A stretch of DNA of 64,000 bases from an uncultured bacterium (GTDB lineage Bacteria; Verrucomicrobiota; Kiritimatiellia; PWTM01). The stretch is taken from NCBI GenBank assembly GCA_938010045.1, contig CALLFZ010000008.1, positions 1-64,000 of the forward strand, read 5' to 3'. The position numbers were made by a program, and so were the translations under genes. Under the pieces are notes generated by a model. The model worked only from the letters and a program-made list of their open reading frames with translations, was not told the origin of the DNA and did not search any database. Below are positions 45,289-53,214 of this stretch, piece after piece (the first letter of the stretch is position 1; every line of letters starts with the position of its first letter).

Positions 45289-46109
45289 GCGGGCGTGCCG
45301 GTCGGAAACGGTGCTCACGGGGGCCGCTTCGGCAGTGCCCGCGCTGCGAGCGGCTGGCTCGGGTGTTGTGCTGGCTCGACCCGGCGCTGCGACGCACATC
45401 GGCCCAAGGTGATCTCCTGAAGAGATACCAGCAGTATGCGGCGCGTCCGCCGCGCGCCTCCGTGGAACGATGGCAGGACCCGATCATTGTGCGAGCGATT
45501 CCGCGCGGCGCCTCGGTGCTCGATCTCGGGTGCGGCTCGGGCGAGCTGCTCTCCGCGTTGATGAAGCGCCGCGCCGTCCGGGCGCAGGGCATCGAACTGG
45601 ACGCGCACGAAGTCATGCGCTGCATCGAGCGCGGCGTACCCGTGTTCCAGTGCGACCTTGACCAGGGGCTGGCGGGCTTCGCCGACGGGGCGTTCGACTA
45701 CGTGGTGCTCGAAGAGACGCTTCAGACATTGCGGCGCCCGCTCGCCGTCCTGCGCGAAATGCTGCGCGTCGGCCGGCACGGCATCGTCTCGTTCCCGAAC
45801 TTCGCGTGGTGGCGCGTGAGACTTTCGCTGATGCTCGAAGGTCGGATGCCGGAGACGGAACGGCTACCGTATCGGTGGTACGATACCCCCAACATCCATC
45901 TGTTCACGCTTCGCGATTTTCTCGAATGGGCGCAGCGGGAGGGCGTGGAGATTCTGAGCGGTTACTCTTGCACCAACGGAACCGTCCGGCTGATGCGGGA
46001 GGATGACAACCTCGAGGCAGAAGAGGCGCTACTGTTCCTTCGCCGCGCCCCTCGCCGCCGCCCGCGGCCCGCTGGCCGCTCGGCGCCTCCCCAGCCGCGG
46101 GCCTCCTGA
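45285..46109 (+). CDS. metW: MetW-like methionine biosynthesis methyltransferase-fold protein
   Basis: MetW partners MetX in methionine synthesis in many bacteria. The MetW core runs from about residue 50: SVLDLGCGSGELLSALMKR (SAM motif I), QGIELDAHEVMRCIERGVPVFQCDLDQGL, and GIVSFPNFAWWRVRLSLMLEGRMPETERLPYRWYDTPNIHLFT, which is diagnostic. The GTG start overlaps the metX stop, with GGGAGG upstream. It is 274 residues, longer than the usual 200, because of an N-terminal extension with four Cys (CSRGPLRQCPRCERLARVLC) and a basic Pro/Arg tail. Confidence 0.92.
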   Translation: MSGRAGRKRCSRGPLRQCPRCERLARVLCWLDPALRRTSAQGDLLKRYQQYAARPPRASVERWQDPIIVRAIPRGASVLDLGCGSGELLSALMKRRAVRAQGIELDAHEVMRCIERGVPVFQCDLDQGLAGFADGAFDYVVLEETLQTLRRPLAVLREMLRVGRHGIVSFPNFAWWRVRLSLMLEGRMPETERLPYRWYDTPNIHLFTLRDFLEWAQREGVEILSGYSCTNGTVRLMREDDNLEAEEALLFLRRAPRRRPRPAGRSAPPQPRAS

Positions 46110-46180
46110 CCGCCGACCTCGAGGCCTCCCGGCCTCACGTTCGCCTCGGAGGGCGATACGGCTCTGGGTCATGGGGCATC

Positions 46181-46224
46181 GCTCTCCGCTGAACAATGTG
46201 GCATAGTAGTCTCCGAAGGAGAGC
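46181..46224 (+). promoter_or_regulatory. Possible ribosome-binding-site-sequestering hairpin
   Basis: GCTCTCC (46181-46187) is complementary to GGAGAGC (46218-46224), which contains the AAGGAG ribosome-binding site of the next gene. A competing short hairpin TCTCC-GAA-GGAGA (46210-46222) also covers it. If the transcript starts upstream, translation could be occluded. It rests on pairing alone. Confidence 0.35.
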
Positions 46225-46231
46225 ATGTGTC

Positions 46232-47218
46232 ATGGCGCGTCATCCGAACCGTCGAGGGTTTCTAAAAGCCTCCGTCGCCAGCGCGTTCGCCACGCCGCTG
46301 GTCATCAGCCCAGAGGAACGCCATCTGCTGGCCGCCGCTCCGGCGACGCCACCGGCTTCCCCGGCGACGGCACCCCAGTGTCCGAGCGGCCAACTGGGCG
46401 GAGCAACGGTCAGCCGTCTGATCTGCGGCGGCAACTTGATCAGCGGCTACGCGCACAGCCGCGATCTCATCTACGTCTCGCGGCTGCTCAAGGCGTACTT
46501 CACCGACGAAAAAGTGATGGAGACGTGGGCCATCTGTGAGCGACACGGAGTGAACACGATGATTCTGAATCCCTCCGACCGCCGCGCGATCGAGCTGTAT
46601 CGCACCTACCGTCGGCAGGGCGGAACGATCCAGTACATCGCGCAGCTCGACGGCAAACCGAACGGCATGGACCGCGGCATCGAAGAGGCGGTCGAAACGG
46701 AGGCGGTCGCGATCTTGCTCGTCGGCAACCTCGGCGACCAATGGTCTCGCGAGGGCGAAGCGGGCGTCGCGAAGATCCGCGACTTCGTCGCGAAGGTCCA
46801 GGCTCATGGCGTGCCCGCCGGGGTCGCCGGCCACGAGATCCGCACCGCGAAAGTCTGCGAGGCGGCCGGCATTGCGCCCGATTTTTACATGAAGACCCTC
46901 CACAGTGATCGTTACTTCTCCGCCCGACGGCCGGATCAAACCAACGACGTCATCGACAACTACGCCGTGGACAACTACTGGTGCAAGGACGCCGAAGAGA
47001 CCATCCAATTCATGGCCACGGTTCGGCGTCCGTGGCTCGCCTACAAGGTGCTGGCGGCCGGCGCGATCCGGCCGCGCGATGGATTCCGGTACGCGTTCGA
47101 ATGCGGCGCCGACTTCTGCGTCGTCGGCATGTTCGACTTTCAAATCACCGAGGACGTCGCTGCCGCGAACGAAGTGCTCGCGAAACTCTCCGGTCGCACG
47201 CGGCCCTGGATCGCATGA
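46232..47218 (+). CDS. Tat-exported protein, possible TIM-barrel fold
   Basis: A 328-residue protein with a twin-arginine signal (PNRRGFLKASVASAFATPLV), implying export in folded form. The body is not a family I can name with certainty. VSRLICGGNLISGYAHSRDL and the later GADFCVVGMFDFQ with alternating strand/helix pattern suggest an aldo-keto-reductase-like TIM barrel. AAGGAGAG precedes the ATG. Its stop overlaps the start of the TraB/GumN gene (ATGA), so the two are co-translated. It might be a carbohydrate-related exported enzyme; no active site is assigned. Confidence 0.6.
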   Translation: MARHPNRRGFLKASVASAFATPLVISPEERHLLAAAPATPPASPATAPQCPSGQLGGATVSRLICGGNLISGYAHSRDLIYVSRLLKAYFTDEKVMETWAICERHGVNTMILNPSDRRAIELYRTYRRQGGTIQYIAQLDGKPNGMDRGIEEAVETEAVAILLVGNLGDQWSREGEAGVAKIRDFVAKVQAHGVPAGVAGHEIRTAKVCEAAGIAPDFYMKTLHSDRYFSARRPDQTNDVIDNYAVDNYWCKDAEETIQFMATVRRPWLAYKVLAAGAIRPRDGFRYAFECGADFCVVGMFDFQITEDVAAANEVLAKLSGRTRPWIA

Positions 47219-48177
47219 GGCCACGTGCCGCCCTCCTGCAGCGCCATCGCTGGCGCCGCACGGGGCTCCGGGTCTGGGTCCTTGCGCTCGCGGCAGCGGC
47301 CGCCGGCGCTCGGTCCGCTGAGCCGCCCGCCCCCCGCGCATTTGCCTGGGCCGCACGCAAGGGCGACGCCATCGTGCATCTGGTCGGCACCGTGCATGCC
47401 GGCACGGCGGACCAGGCGAAGCATTGGCCCGTCGAACTTGAGACCTGTTGGCCTCGGACCGACGCCCTGCTGGTGGAAGCCGACACAAGCGACGCCGCCG
47501 CGATCGCGGCGCTGGTTCAACGCCACGGGATTGCCGCATCGGCCGCCGAGGCATGGGGGGATCGGTGCACGGAGACTCTCCGGGAACGCCTGCGCCGCTC
47601 GCTCGGCGAGCTGCCGCCGGGGGCCGACCGCATGCGCCCATGGCTGCTGATGCAGGCCGTCGTGGCCGCCCATCTCGCGCAGCACGGCCTTCATTCGCAC
47701 TACGGTCTCGACGCCCGGCTCGTGGCGCGCGCGCGCGCGGAGCGCCGGCGGATCGTCGAAATCGAGGGCGCCGAGTACCAGTTTCGCATCTTCGCGCAAG
47801 CGCCGCTCGAGATCCAAGTCGCGATGCTCACGGATGCGCTCGACGACATCGAGTCCGGCGAGGCCGCGCGCGAAGTGCGGCGCATCATGGAGCTCTGCGA
47901 GACGGCGGACGTCGACGCGCTCGAGCGGTGGTACTCCGAGTTGGCCGGCCGAACCCGTCCGGCCGACCGCTACCTGTTCCGCCGCTTGTTCGATGAACGC
48001 CATCCGGCGATGGTCCGCGCCATCGAGCAGAGCGCGGCGCATGGAGCGCGGCCGCTGGTGGCAGTCGGTGCGCTGCACTTCGTCGGCCCGAAAGGACTGA
48101 TTGCTCAGCTCAGGCGCCGTGGCTGGACGGTGGAGCGCATCCAGGCGTCGTCCGTGGAACCCGCCGAAGCGCGTTAA
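47215..48177 (+). CDS. TraB/GumN family protein
   Basis: TraB/GumN proteins have a putative metallo-protease-like fold; the bacterial role is unclear. The 320-residue protein has a signal segment (VWVLALAAAAAGARS), the first conserved motif VHLVGTVHAGTADQA, and the last VAVGALHFVGPKGLIAQLRRRGWTVERI. The start overlaps the preceding gene's stop (ATGA). It probably acts in the periplasm with the Tat-exported partner. Confidence 0.82.
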   Translation: MRPRAALLQRHRWRRTGLRVWVLALAAAAAGARSAEPPAPRAFAWAARKGDAIVHLVGTVHAGTADQAKHWPVELETCWPRTDALLVEADTSDAAAIAALVQRHGIAASAAEAWGDRCTETLRERLRRSLGELPPGADRMRPWLLMQAVVAAHLAQHGLHSHYGLDARLVARARAERRRIVEIEGAEYQFRIFAQAPLEIQVAMLTDALDDIESGEAAREVRRIMELCETADVDALERWYSELAGRTRPADRYLFRRLFDERHPAMVRAIEQSAAHGARPLVAVGALHFVGPKGLIAQLRRRGWTVERIQASSVEPAEAR

Positions 48178-48271
48178 GTCCATTTCGAAGTTGGGGCCCG
48201 GCGCCGATCACCCCCGTTGTATCCCAGCCGCGCGGCCCGTACGATCGGCCAATGTGCAGCCGAGCCCGACC

Positions 48272-50101
48272 ATGGTACTCATCACACCGCCGTTCGTGGC
48301 GCCGAACGCGCCCTACCCGGCCACACCGCAACTGGCAGGTTTTCTGCGCCGTTCCGGGTGCGACGTGCGTCAAGTGGACCTCTCGATCGAACTGCTGAAC
48401 TGGGTGTTTTCGAAGCGTGGGCTGGAGGAGCTCGCCGCCGAGACGCGGGATCGGCCGGCCACGTCGCCGGCAGCTCGCCGCTGGCGGCGTCGTTGGCGCA
48501 AATACGCCAACGTCATGGATGCAGCCGTCGAATTTCTGCGCGGCCGGTCGTCCCGCCTGCCCGAACTGCCGCGGGGTCCGAGGTTCCGGGTGCTCGATGA
48601 GCTGCGCCGCGCGCGCTCCCCGATGGCCGCTGACGCCGCACGGGACGAGCGACTGCGCGCCAGTCTGTTTCTGGATGACCTGTTCGATCTAGTGCGCGAA
48701 GCGGTGGATACCCACTTCGGCTTCTCGCGCTACGCCGAACGCCTGGCCGCGGCGGCAACGTCGTTTGAGCCGCTCCGCCGAGCGCTCGAGGAACCACCGG
48801 GTCCACTGGAGGGGAGGCTCGACGATCTCGCGACCGAGTGGGTCCGGCGCGAACGTCCCGGCCTGGTCGGCATCACGGTGCCGTTTCCGGGCACGTTGTA
48901 TGGCGCGCTGCGCGTGGCGCGCGCGATTCGCAAGGCCGCGCCGCGCGCCTTCATCGCGCTCGGCGGCGGCTACGTCAACACCGAACTGCGCGAGCTGCGC
49001 GATCTCCGTTTGTTCGATCGCGTGGACGCGCTCGTGTTCGACGACGGCGAACTGCCGTTGCTTGGCCTTACGCAATGGTTGGGGGCCGGCCGCGCGGGGC
49101 CACCGCCGCCCCGCGTCGCGACGCGCGAGCGGCCACCCGCGGTCGCGCTCGCCGACCCGGCGGCCCGCACCGCGCAGATCCGCCATCGCGACCGGCCCGC
49201 GCCGGACTACCGCGGGCTGCCGCTCGATCTCTACTTCGGGCTTGCCGAGACTCCGAATCCGATGCTGCGGCTCTGGAGCGAACGGTTCTGGAATAAGCTC
49301 GCGCTCGCGCATGGCTGCTACTGGCGACGCTGCGCGTTCTGCGATACCTCGCTCGACTACATCGCGCGATTCGACCCCGCCGATGCGGCGACGGTCGAGC
49401 GGTGGATGGACGAGGTCGCGGCACAGACCGGCCGCGAGGGCTTCCATTTCACCGACGAGGCCGCGCCGCCCGCGCTGCTGTTGGCACTCGCTCGGCGGCT
49501 GGCCTCGCGCGGCGCACCGTACCGCTGGTGGGTGAACATTCGGCTCGAGCCCGCATTCGATGGCGATGCCGCGCGCCTGCTGGCCGACGGCGGCTGCATT
49601 GCCGTGACCGCCGGCCTTGAGTGCGCGCAGGACCGTCTGCTGGCCAAGATGCACAAAGGCATATCCTGTGCCGGGGCGGCCGCCGCCTGCGCGGCCTTGG
49701 CGGAGGCGGGCATTCGCGTGCACCTGTACCTGATGTACGGCTACCCGGGCCAGACAGTCGAAGACATCGTTGAAGCGCTCGAGTTCCTGCGCGCACTGTT
49801 TGCGCGGGGACATGTGCACTCCGCGTACTGGCATCGGTTCGCTCTGACCTGCCACAGCCCGCTGTATCGTCGGGCGCGCTCGCTGGGCCTGCGCGGCCAG
49901 CCACTGCGCGGCGGCTTCGCACACAACGAAGTGCCGTTCGAGGAACCGAGTGCGCCGGACTGGGTGGCCATCGGCGATGCGCTACGGCGTGCGACGTACA
50001 ACTGGATGCTCGGCGTCGCGCTCGATGTGCCCGCGCCGCGCTGGTTTGGGCATACCGCCGCGCGTCGCCGGCCCCGCTCGACCGGTCAGGGGGCCGCGTA
50101 G
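48272..50101 (+). CDS. Cobalamin-binding radical SAM protein
   Basis: A 609-residue enzyme of the B12-binding radical SAM class. The N-terminus (MVLITPPFVAPNAPYPATPQLAGFLRRSGCDVRQVDLS) and GITVPFPGTLYGALRVARAI fit a cobalamin-binding Rossmann domain. The radical SAM cluster motif is HGCYWRRCAFCDTS, spaced CX4CX2C not CX3CX2C, a variant seen in this class. GLECAQDRLLAKMHKG and YLMYGYPGQTVEDI follow as in other members. Substrate unknown; methylation or rearrangement is typical. It is alone, 94 bp after the TraB/GumN gene. Confidence 0.82.
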   Translation: MVLITPPFVAPNAPYPATPQLAGFLRRSGCDVRQVDLSIELLNWVFSKRGLEELAAETRDRPATSPAARRWRRRWRKYANVMDAAVEFLRGRSSRLPELPRGPRFRVLDELRRARSPMAADAARDERLRASLFLDDLFDLVREAVDTHFGFSRYAERLAAAATSFEPLRRALEEPPGPLEGRLDDLATEWVRRERPGLVGITVPFPGTLYGALRVARAIRKAAPRAFIALGGGYVNTELRELRDLRLFDRVDALVFDDGELPLLGLTQWLGAGRAGPPPPRVATRERPPAVALADPAARTAQIRHRDRPAPDYRGLPLDLYFGLAETPNPMLRLWSERFWNKLALAHGCYWRRCAFCDTSLDYIARFDPADAATVERWMDEVAAQTGREGFHFTDEAAPPALLLALARRLASRGAPYRWWVNIRLEPAFDGDAARLLADGGCIAVTAGLECAQDRLLAKMHKGISCAGAAAACAALAEAGIRVHLYLMYGYPGQTVEDIVEALEFLRALFARGHVHSAYWHRFALTCHSPLYRRARSLGLRGQPLRGGFAHNEVPFEEPSAPDWVAIGDALRRATYNWMLGVALDVPAPRWFGHTAARRRPRSTGQGAA

Positions 50102-50699
50102 AGACGCCCGCGATCCGCGCAGGTCACCCGTGCGCCACCCACCCGCCGCACGATCACCGGCGCGCACGTGTCTCGGTCCCACGCGAGGACTCGCTCCCCC
50201 ATCCCCAAACCCGTGCCGGCCGCCGCGAAGGCCGTACCATCGCCCACAGCCGAGTCCCCCAGACCCTAGGCGAGCAGGAGCAAGCTGAAGACACGCCAGG
50301 CCCCGCTGCCTGTAGCGCTGCCATCTGCCGATTGCCTCTTTGTTTGGGACCACCCCTAGGGTCAACCGACGGCAGCCCCAACCGCCATAGTGCCGAGACG
50401 GACTACGCCACCTTGCCGATCCTCGCCAGTTGCAGGGCGGGCGCCCGCCGTTTTTACGATTTCCCTGCCGGTCAAGTAGCGCCGAATTTCCTACGGCGAT
50501 GGATGCATCTTGCCCAGCTCTTCACGTCACCCACCCACCGCGAGGGCCGGCGTCATCATGACCTCGAATCACATGAGACCGGCCAGGCTCTCACGCGGTT
50601 CGATGCGCGCCTCGATGCCGAGCCCGTGCACACCCTCCTTCTCCTTCGCGACCCACCGGCGGCGTTTCGAACCGCCGGTGCTCGCCATCCGAGTCATGA
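50102..50699. other. Gene-free spacer with one hairpin
   Basis: Between convergent genes. ORFs such as 50332-50760 have no family resemblance. A hairpin of ACCGGCGG (50655-50662) and CCGCCGGT (50672-50679) lies about 20 bp past the proC stop and may end that transcript, though no U-run follows. Confidence 0.45.
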
Positions 50700-51482
50700 T
50701 CACGATGTCGTCTCTTGCGGACGAATCTTGGCCCACACCGCCGGCAGACGCTGCCGGTAAGCGGAAAGGATCAGCTGTTCGTCGTCCTTGAGCGGCCGCA
50801 CGGGGATTGTGTCCATCACCTCCTCCGAGCGCCGATCTCCCTCGAACATGAGCTCCGCGGCGCCCCGGATCATCGCGACCAGAGCACGGTCGGCGTCGGC
50901 GGGGCCGAGTCCGAACTCATGCGCCAGCTCGCGCAATACCTGCCATTGGAACCAGAAATACGTTGGCCCCATCGCCGAGATCATCGCGTATGCTTCTAGG
51001 TCGCGTTCCGGCACCTCCGGCGACTCGCCCCACGGCGCGACCAGACGGCGGAACTCCTCGCGCCGTCCCGTTTCAATCGCGTCGGCGAAGGCCACCGGGT
51101 TGTAGCCGCGCCCGATCGCAGACGGCGCATTGGGGATCATCCGGATCCATCGGGCGACTCCGCTGAACGCGGCCAGCTCGCGCAGCGTCCATTTCGGAGC
51201 CAGCGAAAGCAGCCACGCATCCGGAGGCAGGTGAGGCCGGATCTGCTCCAGCGCGGCCTTCATGACCGGTGGGTGGACCGCCATCACCACCAGCTCCGAG
51301 GCGGCGGCCCTCTCGGGTGGCACTGTACGGACATCCGGATGCGCACTGCGCAGTCGCTCCAGTGCCCCCGCATCCGGATCCGCCACCCGGACCTCCGGCG
51401 GCATCGCGCCCGCGCGCATCCAGCCATCGAGCAAAAACCGCGTCACGCGGCCGCCCCCGATGAACCCCACCGTTCGAGTCAT
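50700..51482 (-). CDS. Pyrroline-5-carboxylate reductase-like protein
   Basis: ProC reduces pyrroline-5-carboxylate to proline with NAD(P)H. The 260-residue protein has the Rossmann start TVGFIGGGRVTRFLLDGW, the P5CR-like VMAVHPPVMKAALEQIRPHL, RMIPNAPSAIGRGYNPVAF and an all-alpha C-terminal domain (AMISAMGPTYFWFQWQVLRELAHEFGL). The C-terminal P5CR signature is not the textbook one, so a related NAD-dependent reductase is possible. GGAGGA lies 8 bp before the ATG. Confidence 0.7.
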   Translation of the reverse strand: MTRTVGFIGGGRVTRFLLDGWMRAGAMPPEVRVADPDAGALERLRSAHPDVRTVPPERAAASELVVMAVHPPVMKAALEQIRPHLPPDAWLLSLAPKWTLRELAAFSGVARWIRMIPNAPSAIGRGYNPVAFADAIETGRREEFRRLVAPWGESPEVPERDLEAYAMISAMGPTYFWFQWQVLRELAHEFGLGPADADRALVAMIRGAAELMFEGDRRSEEVMDTIPVRPLKDDEQLILSAYRQRLPAVWAKIRPQETTS

Positions 51483-51496
51483 GGTCGTGTCCTCCG

Positions 51497-52140
51497 TCAA
51501 GTTACGAGCGCGCCGAACACCAGGCCGCCCGTCATCGCGATCACCACCCATATTCCCACAAACTTCAACCTTTTGCAGTCACCCAAAATCGAGCGGATCA
51601 CCACCACAGTCGGCAAACACAACGCTGGTCCGGCCAGCAACAGCGCCCACACAGGCCCCTGGCCCATACCACTGTCGAACAGTCCGGTAGGACCGACCCT
51701 TCCGTAAGCGTCGTGAAGTAGTTCAAAGCCCCGGCGACGGCTGCAAACAGATTCGTCCAGAGGGGACATGCTCGTTTCGATCCAGCGCAGCGGGCCTGCG
51801 CGACCAATCGGAGATGGACGCCGCGTTCGACCGCTCCTCGCCTCGTACGATCGTGTGCCTCCGCAGGCCAATGGGCGCAAGAACATGACGCCGCCCCCGC
51901 GCGCGCCACCGAGCGGCGCGCCGAGCACACACGCCGTTCGTACCATCGCCCCCACATTGATCGCCCGGGCGGAATACCACACGGTGATCACCGGTCCAAG
52001 ACCGGTCCCCCGCATGGGCATGCCGCCGATGAGCGGCAGCACCATCGCCGAGCAGAGAGCAAGGATCGCGCCGGACCGCGACGCGATCGGCCAGCCACGT
52101 CGGCGCGGTCGCCCCCCCCTATCTCGTCACCGCCAGCCGG
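51497..52140 (-). pseudogene. Decayed DUF318/YraQ-type permease
   Basis: Pieces of one membrane permease lie in different frames. Near 52050-51930: SGAILALCSAMVLPLIGG then GLGPVITVWYSARAINVGAMVRTACVLG. In another frame near 51740: LFAAVAGALNYFTTLTE. Back in the first frame from about 51690: GMGQGPVWALLLAGPALCLPTVVVIRSILGDCKRLKFVGIWVVIAMTGGLVFGALVT, ending at the stop. In intact relatives these segments are contiguous, so at least one frameshift plus loss of the N-terminal half is implied. Confidence 0.6.
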
Positions 52141-52770
52141 CAGACGAAGCCGCCGATGGCTCTGTTGATGAACAATGCCGGGACGCGACAGTGCCGCAGT
52201 GATTCGATCACCGCCTCCTGTAGCCGGAAGGAGTCGGAGGATCGCCCGTACAACAGCGCGGACACGCCGATCTCCGGCAGAAGACATCGCACCTCCGCGC
52301 GATTCATTGCGAGGCATCCTCCAAGGCGGCGTGCGGCAACGAATGCGCGGTTACGCGATCTTTGCATCGGATCACATCGGGCGCGCACGGCAACGCCCCC
52401 CGTTTCATCACATCACACGCGTGTCCCGACGCACCGCTCGGCCAGCAGACCGGCATCTCGCAGTTGCGCACGACGGCGGGAGCCGACCGACGCATCTCCT
52501 CCCCGCTCTCGCATAGCCGATTGCGCTGTGGGTTGTTCTTAAAGGGGTGAGACGAGGGGGCTGGAGGCGGGAAGGCGTGAACATTTTCATCATAAGTGAA
52601 CAACCTCGGGTTTCTCTAGTTCTGCCTCCAGAGTGCTGCTTCGAGATCGCCCCTCTCTCTCCTCGACCGTTTTCGGTCTGCGCCTTAGCGGCTGAGAGCT
52701 CGCGTGGCCTGCGACTGTCGAGCCGTAGGAGCGGGGGGGAACCCGACCCTCCAAGGTCTGCTCCGAGGCC
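52141..52770. other. Gene-free stretch
   Basis: A 90-codon minus-strand ORF (52119-52388) lies upstream of the decayed permease and may be a remnant of the same operon, but I cannot assign it. The inverted sequence AGCCGATTGCGCTGTG at about 52509 is the end motif of the dispersed repeat family. Nothing else is evident. Confidence 0.4.
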
Positions 52771-53075
52771 GGGGACAGGCACACGCCAGCCCGACCGATC
52801 CGCTGCCACGCGGCCCGGATTCGGACGCCGTGGGAGGCATCCCCCAAGGGATCGAGTCAATCGGAGGAAACGGCAGGTGCCTGTCCCCACCAACCGAGGA
52901 GGTGCCTGTCCCCATTTCACCAGCGATGAAATTGGAGGCACGGCTTCCACGCCGTCCGCGATGGTTGAACGGTCGAAACATTCGTCGTTTTTGCGGGAGC
53001 GGCGAAAAAACGGCGAAAGGCGCGGGATCGTTGGGGTCAACAACATTCGCCTCCCTTCGCCGGCACTAGGATGTA
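52771..53075 (+). repeat. Long dispersed repeat, copy with intact 5' part
   Basis: Aligns with 43704-43990 over most of its length. It starts with GGGGACAGGCAC (52771-52782) and contains two inverted GGTGCCTGTCCCC motifs (52876-52888, 52901-52913), then CCGCGATGGTTGAA and TTCGCCTCCCTTCGCCG near the end. Its right half is also the reverse complement of the element at 34-90 and 9812-9870. It is non-coding and abuts the promoter region of the surface protein gene. Confidence 0.75.
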
Positions 53076-53120
53076 TCGCGTATTCCTCGTCGCGCATCGG
53101 CTCGGCGCCCCGGCCGGCCC

Positions 53121-53181
53121 CTTGACAATCCATGGCGAGTGTGATAGTCAAGTACTTGACAATCCACGGACAGTGTGATAG
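53121..53181 (+). promoter_or_regulatory. Duplicated 27-bp promoter-like unit
   Basis: Two copies, CTTGACAATCCATGG.. (53121-53147) and CTTGACAATCCACGG.. (53155-53181), match at 24 of 27 positions and are offset by 34 bp. Each has a perfect TTGACA followed 15 bp later by GATAGT or GATAGG, a short-spaced promoter-like arrangement. They lie 34 bp ahead of the surface protein ATG. Confidence 0.55.
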
Positions 53182-53214
53182 GTGATGAGAAAAATACTAG
53201 GGAAAGGGAAAGTG

